32,444 nucleotides of DNA from Eubacterium sp. (GTDB taxonomy: Bacteria; Bacillota; Clostridia; Oscillospirales; Ruminococcaceae): NCBI GenBank assembly GCA_022511265.1, contig JAFLRX010000025.1, positions 1-32,444 on the forward strand, given 5' to 3'. The translations under genes were made by a program, and so were the position numbers. This document shows positions 1 through 6,717 of the stretch, one piece after another. A model generated the notes under the pieces. That model searched no databases and had not been told where the DNA came from. It was given only the letters and a program-made list of their open reading frames with translations. Numbering within the stretch: position 1 is the first letter of the stretch; every line of letters begins with the position of its first letter.

Positions 1-317
1 GAAGAAATAACCGCAAGACTTACACCCAAGAGAGTATCTTTTATCAGGCTGTCCCTGCTGAAAATTTCATTCTTTAAACTGATATTGCTGTCTTTGTACA
101 ACAACAAGGCTCTTGGCAGCAGTATGATATTCGTCAATATCAGAACCAAACAATATGTATTCAGATCGGCATTTGCAAAGCTTGCGATATCAAGAAGATT
201 CATTCCCAGACTATAATTCTGACACGATCTGAAAATCTCATATCCTGCTACTATAAATGTCAATGCTGTTGTGATCTTAATTGCTTTTTCTGCTTGTCGA
301 TTTTTGGAATCGTTCAT
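1..317 (-). CDS. Partial membrane protein, N-terminal 105 residues (possibly CPBP-type)
   Basis: An open frame starts at an ATG at 317-315, preceded by GAGGTGA at a normal distance, and runs off the left edge without a stop. It encodes about 105 residues: a short charged N-terminus, a hydrophobic stretch near residues 14-28, and a second near residues 57-72. The last residues (a charged loop, then DSLIKDTLLGVSLAVI) resemble the region before the first core helix of CPBP/CAAX-type membrane proteases. That likeness is a weak impression only, because none of the catalytic Glu/His motifs lies in the window. The frame is visibly more AT-rich than the genes that follow. It has its own promoter at 402-430. 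Confidence 0.6.
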   Translation of the reverse strand, partial: MNDSKNRQAEKAIKITTALTFIVAGYEIFRSCQNYSLGMNLLDIASFANADLNTYCLVLILTNIILLPRALLLYKDSNISLKNEIFSRDSLIKDTLLGVSLAVIS

Positions 318-363
318 TATTATCACCTCAAGGTAATAATAACATACTTTGTGTCGCTCGTCA

Positions 364-377
364 TTGACATATGTTAA
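364..377. promoter_or_regulatory. Palindrome in the leader of the left-edge gene
   Basis: TTGACATATGTTAA is a 14-base near-perfect palindrome with one mismatched pair. It lies between the promoter at 402-430 and the start codon at 317, about 20-30 bases into the predicted leader, where a repressor could bind. No regulator gene is beside it, so operator function is inference. Confidence 0.35.
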
Positions 378-401
378 GAATATTCCGATTTATCTTAATT
401 A

Positions 402-430
402 ATCATACATTAAAATAACTGTTATGTCAA
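402..430 (-). promoter_or_regulatory. Sigma-A type promoter for the left-edge membrane protein gene
   Basis: On the minus strand TTGACA (430-425) is followed after exactly 17 bases by TATGAT (407-402). Transcription would start near 394, giving a leader of about 77 bases before the ATG at 317. Confidence 0.65.
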
Positions 431-476
431 TAAAAACGCCATAGCACTTTTGACTGAAAATCAAAAACGATATGGC
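431..476 (-). terminator. Likely terminator of the pan-coa operon
   Basis: Read on the minus strand, GCCATA (476-471 side) pairs with TATGGC (443-438 side). An inner helix of TTTTGA with TCAAAA encloses a seven-base loop, and the outer stem is followed by GTTTTTA. It lies about 80 bases after the coaX stop. The stem is interrupted, so this is a moderate call. Confidence 0.45.
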
Positions 477-553
477 TTATAACTTCTATATTAGTATCGC
501 CCTAAAGAGGAAGGCTTTTTTGATATCGCATCACAATAATTCCGAATTCCGCA

Positions 554-1327
554 TTACGAATTATAATAGATTTCCGCCATGCCTTTCGGCAGCAGGTCGG
601 GGTCGCAGTGGTGCGGGTGAGTGCAAAGCGGCTCGGCGTATTCCGCCAGTCCGCCGGTGATTATCAGTGTCACCGACTTGCCAAGCTCTTTTTCTATCCG
701 CATGGTTATGCCGTCTATCATTGCGGCGGCGCCTGCCACCGCGCCGGACAGCATACATTCGGCGGTGTTTTTACCGATGACGTTTTCGGGGGTTTTCAGC
801 CGTATCTGCGGCAGCTGTGCCGCCCTGTCGCTGAGCGAGCGCATACCTGTCTCCAGCCCTGCGGCGATTACTCCGCCCAAGAACACGCCGCCCTCGTCTA
901 TCACGTTAAAGGTGGTGGCTGTCCCCATGTCCACCGTGACTGCCGGCAGGGGATAATGCGCCGCCGCCCATGCCGCGTCCGCTATGCGGTCCGCGCCTAC
1001 GCGCCACGGCTCGGGTACTGCCATTGTCAGCCCGGTGGCTGCGGACGCAGTGACCGTCACCGCGTCTTTACCGATAAGCGCGCGTACGCATATTTGCATA
1101 GTGTCGGTCAGGTCAGGCACAACGGTGCACAGCACCGCCCCCTCAAAGCTGTCGGGGGTTATCTTTTCGCGCGCCAGCAGCTGCCGCAGCTCGGACAGAT
1201 ATTCCGCCCCGCTCTTGCCGCGCAGCGTGTCCGTCCTTACCGAAAAGCGCATATCATAGTCGTCGCCCTGCCGCTCTACCCCGCAGAAGCGTATTGTAGT
1301 ATTGCCAACGTCAACAGTCAAAATCAT
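554..1327 (-). CDS. coaX: Type III pantothenate kinase
   Basis: Phosphorylates pantothenate with ATP, the first committed step of CoA synthesis from vitamin B5. The 257 residues are the usual length for the family. Signature segments of this acetate-kinase-fold enzyme are present: the DVGNT phosphate-binding loop at 6-10, GADRI at 111-115, DMGTATT at 133-139 with the catalytic Asp133, and GGVIAAG at 151-157. Type III kinases are insensitive to CoA feedback and generally use a monovalent cation. It is the last gene of the operon: its ATG lies 5 bases after the coaBC stop and its weak ribosome binding site is inside coaBC, so it is probably translated by coupling. A possible terminator follows at 431-476. 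Confidence 0.95.
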   Translation of the reverse strand: MILTVDVGNTTIRFCGVERQGDDYDMRFSVRTDTLRGKSGAEYLSELRQLLAREKITPDSFEGAVLCTVVPDLTDTMQICVRALIGKDAVTVTASAATGLTMAVPEPWRVGADRIADAAWAAAHYPLPAVTVDMGTATTFNVIDEGGVFLGGVIAAGLETGMRSLSDRAAQLPQIRLKTPENVIGKNTAECMLSGAVAGAAAMIDGITMRIEKELGKSVTLIITGGLAEYAEPLCTHPHHCDPDLLPKGMAEIYYNS

Positions 1328-1332
1328 ATGTC

Positions 1333-2535
1333 TTACCCATTTCTGCGCTGTTCTATCATATCCAGCAGCCTTGCGGCTGCCTCGTCCTTGCCCATCAGCG
1401 GCAAAGCGGCGGTGCTGTCCTTGGTTATCACTGTCAGCACATTGGTGTCCGTGCCAAAGCCCGCGCCCTCTACCTTTAGATTATTTGCCGCTATCATATC
1501 CAGCTTTTTCTTTTCCAGCTTTGCCTTGGAATTTTCCTCTAAGTCCTTAGTCTCCATTGAAAAGCCGCAGACGTACAGTCCCTCGTGACGGTTTTCCGCC
1601 ACCCAACCGAGGATATCGTCGGTGCGCTCTAACGCTATGCTCATATCCGTATCGCTCTTTTTTATCTTATCCTCCGCGACATTGGCGGGGCGATAATCCG
1701 CAACGGCGGCGGATTTTATCAGTATATCGGTGTCCGGCAGTGTTTTTCTGACTTCATCAAACATATCCTGCGCTGTAGTAACATACCGCATATCAACAAA
1801 CGGCACGGGCGGCAGCGCCACCTGCCCTGATATCAGCGTCACCTCTGCGCCGCGCAGCATAGCCTCTCGCGCAATGGCATAGCCCATTTTGCCTGTGCTG
1901 TGGTTGGTGATGTAGCGCACCGGATCTATTGCCTCTTGCGTAGGTCCTGCCGTCACCGTCACATGCACGTCGGACAGGGTCTTTTCCCGTGCCAGCTCAC
2001 GGTAGATATATTCCAGCAGCACCTCCGGCTCGGGCAGCTTGCCGCTGCCGACATCCTTGCATGCCAGCATACCGCTGTCAGGCGGGATTATCTCAAAGCC
2101 GTATTTTTCCAATAACGCCATATTGTCCTGCGTGATTTGGTTTTCCAGCATTGCGGTGTTCATCGCGGGGGCGACCAGCTTTTTACAGCCTGCCGCCAGC
2201 ACCACCGTCGTCAGCATATCGTCCGCTATGCCGTGCGCCAGCTTTGCCATTATGTTGGCGGTGGCGGGCGCGATAAGTATCAGGTCGGCCGCCTTGGCAA
2301 GTGAGATGTGCTTTACATCATATTCAAAATCCCGCGCAAACATATCAGTAATGCAGCGGTTGTTGGTCAGCGTCTCAAATGTCAGCGGGGTGATGAATTC
2401 CGTCGCGTGCTCGGTCATTATCACATGCACGTCCGCGCCCGCCTTGCGCAGGGCGCTGGCGACGTTCGCCATCTTATACGCGGCGATACCTCCGGTGATA
2501 CCTAATATTATGCATTTTCCCTGTAAATTTTCCAT
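1333..2535 (-). CDS. coaBC: Bifunctional phosphopantothenoylcysteine decarboxylase / phosphopantothenate-cysteine ligase
   Basis: Joins cysteine to 4'-phosphopantothenate (CoaB) and decarboxylates the product with FMN (CoaC) to 4'-phosphopantetheine. The 400 residues have both domains in the normal order. In CoaC, GITGGIAAYK is at 12-21, the active-site His76 is in KHISLA, Asn126 is in PAMN, and the substrate-flap Cys159 is in MLACKD. In CoaB, AGPTQEAIDPVRYITN starts near 196, STGKMG near 213, KSAAVADYRP near 274, and a Lys-rich segment near 290 supplies the ligase lysine. No residue known to be essential is missing. It starts 12 bases after panD and ends 5 bases before coaX. Confidence 0.96.
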   Translation of the reverse strand: MENLQGKCIILGITGGIAAYKMANVASALRKAGADVHVIMTEHATEFITPLTFETLTNNRCITDMFARDFEYDVKHISLAKAADLILIAPATANIMAKLAHGIADDMLTTVVLAAGCKKLVAPAMNTAMLENQITQDNMALLEKYGFEIIPPDSGMLACKDVGSGKLPEPEVLLEYIYRELAREKTLSDVHVTVTAGPTQEAIDPVRYITNHSTGKMGYAIAREAMLRGAEVTLISGQVALPPVPFVDMRYVTTAQDMFDEVRKTLPDTDILIKSAAVADYRPANVAEDKIKKSDTDMSIALERTDDILGWVAENRHEGLYVCGFSMETKDLEENSKAKLEKKKLDMIAANNLKVEGAGFGTDTNVLTVITKDSTAALPLMGKDEAAARLLDMIEQRRNG

Positions 2536-2547
2536 AAGCGTACCTTG

Positions 2548-2943
2548 TTATTCCATACTGTCCAGCAGTCCGTGCTTTTCGTAAGAGGTCACACGGACAG
2601 GCTTGTTTTCATCGTCTGTAAATACCACCGTGGGGCAGTGGGTTTTCGCCTCTTCCGGCGTAAGCTGAACAAACGCCATGATTATCACCTTGTCACCGAG
2701 GTCCACACAGTGCGCCGCCGCCCCGTTAAGGCATATCATGCCGCTGCCGCGCTCGCCCGCGATGGTGTAGGTCTCAAGGCGGTTGCCGTTGTTTACGTCC
2801 ACCACCAGTACCTTTTCATATTCAAGAATACCCGCGGCGTCCAACAGGTCCTTATCCACGGTGATAGAGCCGACATAGTCCGGCTCTGCCTGTATTACCG
2901 TCGCGCGGTGTATCTTGCCTTTAAGCATCTCTATTGTCATCAT
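2548..2943 (-). CDS. panD: Aspartate 1-decarboxylase (pyruvoyl enzyme)
   Basis: Makes beta-alanine from aspartate for pantothenate synthesis. The 131 residues match the family. The self-processing site YVGSITVD is present; cleavage between Gly and Ser would create the pyruvoyl group. Two adjacent ATGs are possible starts: using the second (2940) puts the Gly-Ser at 24-25, the canonical numbering, and the first gives 25-26. The first ATG shares one base with the panC stop (TAATG), so the genes are translationally coupled. Other family landmarks include NGAAAH near residue 74, which contributes to the active site. Like other PanD proteins it may need a maturation factor in some species, but none is in the window. 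Confidence 0.96.
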   Translation of the reverse strand: MMTIEMLKGKIHRATVIQAEPDYVGSITVDKDLLDAAGILEYEKVLVVDVNNGNRLETYTIAGERGSGMICLNGAAAHCVDLGDKVIIMAFVQLTPEEAKTHCPTVVFTDDENKPVRVTSYEKHGLLDSME

Positions 2944-3794
2944 TATACCTCTGCGATAAAATTATCTATCAGTCGTGTCTTGCCGACGTAGACCGCCATT
3001 GCCACCAGCGTGCCATCGGTTATCTCGGTTACGTTTTCCATGGTAATTCCGTCCACCGCCGAGACGTAGTCTATCCGTGTCAGCGGCTCGCCCTCTATCA
3101 GCGATACCATTTCGCCGACCACCTTTTGCGCGTCACGCTCGCCGCTCTTAACAAGCTCTTGCCCCAGCCGTACTGCCTTTGACAGCACCAGCGCCGCCTG
3201 CCGCTCTTCCGCGTTGAGATAGGTGTTGCGTGAGGACTTTGCCAGTCCGTCCTCCTCGCGGATTATCGGGCAGCCGACTATCTCTATGCCGTAGGACATA
3301 TCCCGTACCATGCGGCGGATAATGGCAAGCTGCTGCGCGTCCTTTTGCCCGAAAAACGCCTTGTCCGGTGTGACTATGTTGAACAGCTTTGCCACCACCG
3401 TGCATACCCCGCGAAAATGCGTGGGGCGGGTCTTACCGCACAGCTGTTTCGGCATATCCGAGAGTATCTCCACATAGGTCGCGGCGTCCTGCTCGTACAT
3501 TTCGGATACCTCGGGGTAGAACACCATGTCACAGCCGTGCTGCTCTAACAGCGCACAGTCATGCTCAAAGTCTCTGGGGTAGGACTCCAAGTCCTCGCCC
3601 GGGGCGAACTGTGTGGGGTTAACAAAATCCGACGCCACCACGCGGTCACATTCGGCGACCGCCCTGTCCACAAGGCTGGCGTGTCCCTCATGCAGATAAC
3701 CCATAGTGGGGACTAAGCCGACGGTCAGTCCCTCCGCCTTCCATGCGCGCACCTGTTCGCGTACTTCCGATATTTTAGTTGCTATTATCATCAT
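2943..3794 (-). CDS. panC: Pantothenate synthetase
   Basis: Condenses pantoate with beta-alanine using ATP. The 283 residues contain the nucleotidyltransferase-fold motifs: [10 protein letters not shown] at 29-38 with the HxGH-type element, FVNPTQF at 57-63, FGQKDAQQ at 148-155 and KSSRNTYL at 186-193. Length and motif spacing are normal. The ATG overlaps the panB stop by four bases (ATGA) and the stop overlaps panD by one, so panB, panC and panD are translated as a coupled unit. A second ATG directly follows the first, and either may be used. Confidence 0.96.
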   Translation of the reverse strand: MMIIATKISEVREQVRAWKAEGLTVGLVPTMGYLHEGHASLVDRAVAECDRVVASDFVNPTQFAPGEDLESYPRDFEHDCALLEQHGCDMVFYPEVSEMYEQDAATYVEILSDMPKQLCGKTRPTHFRGVCTVVAKLFNIVTPDKAFFGQKDAQQLAIIRRMVRDMSYGIEIVGCPIIREEDGLAKSSRNTYLNAEERQAALVLSKAVRLGQELVKSGERDAQKVVGEMVSLIEGEPLTRIDYVSAVDGITMENVTEITDGTLVAMAVYVGKTRLIDNFIAEV

Positions 3795-4642
3795 TTATAC
3801 TCCTTATCCAATTGCTGCAAAAATTCATCATCGCAGTCGCTCTTTGCGTAGGACAGCTCTTCGGTGGGGAATGTACCCGCCTTTACCTCTGCGTCGTATG
3901 CTTTGAACGCGTCGGACATAGCCGTGCCTATCTCGGCAAACCGCTTTACAAACTTCGGCACAAACTCTCCTGACATGCCCAGCATATCCTGATATACCAG
4001 CACCTGTCCGTCGCAGCCGTTGCCCGCGCCGATGCCTATCGTAATCATATCCACCTTTTTGGTGATAAGGGCCGCAAGCTTTGGCGGTACACATTCCAGC
4101 ACCACCATAAACGCGCCCGCCTGCTGTACCGCCAGTGCGTCCTCTAATACCCTGCGGGCGTTGTCTTCGCCCTTGCCCTGTACCTTAAACCCGCCGAATA
4201 CGTTGACCGACTGTGGGGTCATACCGATATGCGCGCAGACGGGTATACCCGCGTCTACTATCGCTTTTATCTGCTCGGTCACGGCCGCGCCGCCCTCCAG
4301 CTTTACGGCGTTTCCGCCCGTCTCCTTTATCAGCCGTCCTGCGTTGGTCAATGCCTGCTGTGCAGACACCTGATAGCTCATAAACGGCATATCTATAATT
4401 ACAAAGGCGTCCTTACAGCCACGCACCGCGCTGCGCCCGTAGGTTATCATCTCTTCCATAGTCACGGGCAGTGTGTTTTCGTACCCCTGCATGGTGTTGC
4501 CCAGGCTGTCGCCCACCAGCACGGTGTTTATCCCCGCCGCGTCAATTATGCGGGCGGTGGTGTAGTCATAGCAGGTGAGCTGGGATATTTTTTCTCCCCG
4601 CTGCTTCATCTCCAGCAGGGTGGATATTGTGTTTTTCGGCAT
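3791..4642 (-). CDS. panB: 3-methyl-2-oxobutanoate hydroxymethyltransferase
   Basis: Transfers a one-carbon unit from methylene-tetrahydrofolate to alpha-ketoisovalerate, giving ketopantoate. The 283 residues have the expected metal and substrate sites: Asp45 in VGDSLG, Asp84 in IDMPF, Lys114 in VKLEGG, HIGMTPQ at 138-144 and the catalytic Glu183 in VLECVP. The start is well supported: AGGAG lies at the stop codon of the upstream gene, and the gap between the two genes is 10 bases. It lies between the candidate ketopantoate reductase and panC, so the operon order follows the pathway closely. Confidence 0.96.
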   Translation of the reverse strand: MPKNTISTLLEMKQRGEKISQLTCYDYTTARIIDAAGINTVLVGDSLGNTMQGYENTLPVTMEEMITYGRSAVRGCKDAFVIIDMPFMSYQVSAQQALTNAGRLIKETGGNAVKLEGGAAVTEQIKAIVDAGIPVCAHIGMTPQSVNVFGGFKVQGKGEDNARRVLEDALAVQQAGAFMVVLECVPPKLAALITKKVDMITIGIGAGNGCDGQVLVYQDMLGMSGEFVPKFVKRFAEIGTAMSDAFKAYDAEVKAGTFPTEELSYAKSDCDDEFLQQLDKEYK

Positions 4643-4652
4643 AGTTTATCTC

Positions 4653-5513
4653 CTATTTCAGTATATTTTCCATATCACTGTAATCACGGTCGGGGTTTTT
4701 GCGCCTGGCTGTCTCCAGCAGCTTTAATGAAGTATAGCGGTACATCTCCCGTTCGCTCTCGGTAGGCAGGCAGGACAGGTGCTTTGCCACCGTGTCGGTG
4801 TCGCACCGCTCGACAGGTCCTGTCAGCGCGGAGATGACTCCGTCGTTTATGATATGCTGTATGTTGCTGTTGATAAGCGGGGCAAGCGCCTGTATCGCGT
4901 TTTCCTCCGAAAAGCCGCAGCCTGCCAGCAGGTCAAGACTTTCCTGCACCAGCGCACAGACAAGGTTAGAGGATATCGCGCAGGCGGCGTGATATTTCGC
5001 CTTGTTCTCTGCGGATATTATCTGCGTCCTTACGCCGAGCGAGGCAAACAACGTCTGCCACTCTTTCATATAACGTCCGTCGCCCTCAAGACAAAAAAAC
5101 GCACCCGCCAGTTCCTTATAAGCCGTCAGCTTATTATTGACAGGAAACAACGGATGTATCGAATAGCCGTATGCGCCGTGACCGTCGATATCGGGGAAAG
5201 CCCCTGATACCGTCATAGCGCCGCTGCAATGACATATTATTTTGTTCGTTATCTCAAAATTCTTCAGCGTCTCCCACACAGCGGTTATCTCCCCGTCGGG
5301 GACTGTCAGAAACAGCACATCGCTGTCGTGTATCAATTCTTCAATTCCGTCATATTGCTTTGTGCCGGTAAACGTTGCCGCCTGCTGCGCGTCCTCTCGC
5401 CGCCGGCTGTAATAGCCGGTCACCGTTATGTCGCCCTCGGCAAAAAGTTTTCCTAAGGAAAAGCCTACCTTTCCCGCCCCGATAAAGCCTATCTTGGATA
5501 GTAAAATATTCAT
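4653..5513 (-). CDS. panG: Rossmann-like DUF2520 oxidoreductase, probable ketopantoate reductase of the PanG type
   Basis: The 286-residue protein begins with an NADP-type Rossmann loop (GAGKVG at 12-17). It continues into the DUF2520 C-terminal helical region, recognisable from the KAKYHAACAISSNLVCAL segment near 174-191. No classical PanE gene is in the operon, and this gene sits first, directly before panB. PanG, described in Francisella and reported in several Firmicutes, is as I recall a reductase of this Rossmann/DUF2520 kind that replaces PanE. On that basis it probably reduces ketopantoate to pantoate with NADPH. Family membership is read from the sequence; the activity is inferred from position. 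The start has AGGTGA at good spacing and lies about 110 bases after the predicted transcription start. Confidence 0.75.
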   Translation of the reverse strand: MNILLSKIGFIGAGKVGFSLGKLFAEGDITVTGYYSRRREDAQQAATFTGTKQYDGIEELIHDSDVLFLTVPDGEITAVWETLKNFEITNKIICHCSGAMTVSGAFPDIDGHGAYGYSIHPLFPVNNKLTAYKELAGAFFCLEGDGRYMKEWQTLFASLGVRTQIISAENKAKYHAACAISSNLVCALVQESLDLLAGCGFSEENAIQALAPLINSNIQHIINDGVISALTGPVERCDTDTVAKHLSCLPTESEREMYRYTSLKLLETARRKNPDRDYSDMENILK

Positions 5514-5632
5514 GTCATATCACCTCGTTTAACAGGTGACGCGATTTTGAGATACGAATAATGTCGGTACAGTTTCTGCTGAGAGAATACCATCCGTTCG
5601 CATTATATGCGGTAACATATTTTGCATTGTAT

Positions 5633-5661
5633 ATTGTAGCATATTTTTACCGTAATGTCAA
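5633..5661 (-). promoter_or_regulatory. Promoter of the pan-coa operon
   Basis: Minus-strand TTGACA (5661-5656), a 17-base spacer and TACAAT (5638-5633). TGC directly precedes the -10 box, an extended -10. This is close to the sigma-A consensus, so basal expression should be strong unless repressed. The leader to the panG-like start is about 110 bases, and I recognise no riboswitch in it. Confidence 0.8.
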
Positions 5662-5670
5662 GATACGGTA
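5648..5670. promoter_or_regulatory. Inverted repeat over the -35 box of the pan-coa promoter
   Basis: TACCGTA (5648-5654) and TACGGTA (5664-5670) form a perfect 7-9-7 dyad. It covers the minus-strand -35 box and ends 23 bases before the divergent -35 box. Such a position suits a repressor of the pan-coa operon. The regulator is unknown. Confidence 0.45.
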
Positions 5671-5693
5671 TATCTTGCGGCAATGCCCTTTGC

Positions 5694-5722
5694 TTGACAT
5701 AATGTGCATTTTATGGTACAAT
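5694..5722 (+). promoter_or_regulatory. Promoter of the RING/trmN6/rsmI operon
   Basis: TTGACA (5694-5699), a 17-base spacer and TACAAT (5717-5722). Transcription would start near 5730, about 50 bases before the ATG at 5779. It is divergent from the pan-coa promoter, with 32 bases between the two -35 boxes. Confidence 0.8.
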
Positions 5723-5778
5723 AAATTAAATATATCATTTGATCAGCAACCGTACAGGTGTATGCAAAGGAAAATAAA

Positions 5779-6687
5779 ATGCACAATAATTTTATTGATG
5801 AAAAATGCCCGGTCTGCGGAGAGACCTTCGCCCCGGACAGTGATATAGTGGTTTGCCCGGAATGCGGCGCGCCCCACCACCGCGAATGTTTTCACACCGC
5901 GGGACACTGTGCGTATGAGCAGCAGCATGCCGAGGGCTTTGAGTGGAAGGGCGAAAAGCAGAAGATGCAAGAGCATTTTCTCAACATGGAAGAGCAGCGG
6001 ATACAAAACGAGCAAAACGCCGCCGCTGAGGGCAACGCCCCTAACACAGACGAAGAATATGACGATGATACCGAGCTGATGGAGGCCGCCACCCTTGAAG
6101 AGTTCAAGGAGGCTATGGAAAGGCGGATAACAAGGCAGATCCGCGATTTCAAGACCGACGAGGGCGTCACCGGCGAGGAAATGATACAGTATGTCGGAAA
6201 AAACGTGCCGTACTATATCCCGGTATTCACCGATATGCTGAAAAATAAAAAGGTAATGCGGCTTAACTGCGCGGCGTTTTTCTTCTCGCCGTTTCATTGC
6301 TTTTACCGCAGGATGAATTTGTTCGGCACGATAATCACGCTGCTGATGACGCTGATATTCGAACTGCGCTCGATGCTGACGACCGTGCTGTTCGGCTCGG
6401 CACAGATGACCGCGGAGCAGGCGAATATTATAGTGATGGCAAGCGGGATAGTATTCTGCGCGGTGTTGTTTTTCGTGCTGTTGTTCTTCAATTATTTCTA
6501 TCTGCGCACCGCGATAAAACGAATAAAGCAGATAAAGGCAGAGTGTCCCTCATCAAGAGAAGAGCTGATGTTCCGCCTGCACGTAGAGGGCAGACCCAGT
6601 CTGTTCAACGCGGTGGTGTATCCTATGTGCATATTCTTTATCGTGTCAATAGCGTTCAGAATGCTGAATATCTGGATGGGGCTTTGA
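5779..6687 (+). CDS. Zinc-ribbon/RING-like protein with C-terminal membrane segments
   Basis: A 302-residue protein of the prokaryotic RING/zinc-ribbon type common in clostridia. The metal-binding head has C10-x2-C13, C26-x2-C29, H33/H34, C37 and H43-C44, consistent with two zinc sites. An acidic, low-complexity linker (about 60-105) leads to RLNCAAFFFSPFHCFYRRM near 161-179, which resembles the DUF2628 entry motif. Membrane segments follow at about 183-206, 216-240 and 278-296. The start at 5779 is chosen because AAAGGA lies seven bases upstream; an in-frame GTG at 5758 would add seven residues but lacks a suitable site. Function is unknown; such proteins are thought to be membrane-anchored zinc proteins. 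It is the first gene after the promoter at 5694-5722. Confidence 0.8.
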   Translation: MHNNFIDEKCPVCGETFAPDSDIVVCPECGAPHHRECFHTAGHCAYEQQHAEGFEWKGEKQKMQEHFLNMEEQRIQNEQNAAAEGNAPNTDEEYDDDTELMEAATLEEFKEAMERRITRQIRDFKTDEGVTGEEMIQYVGKNVPYYIPVFTDMLKNKKVMRLNCAAFFFSPFHCFYRRMNLFGTIITLLMTLIFELRSMLTTVLFGSAQMTAEQANIIVMASGIVFCAVLFFVLLFFNYFYLRTAIKRIKQIKAECPSSREELMFRLHVEGRPSLFNAVVYPMCIFFIVSIAFRMLNIWMGL

Positions 6688-6717
6688 TTATATTTTAACG
6701 AAAGGGGCGTGAGCGCC

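Noticed and set aside
608-1588. A 326-codon open frame on the plus strand
   Set aside because: It is antisense to coaX and the end of coaBC, both of which have clear family motifs; the translated product looks like no protein family.
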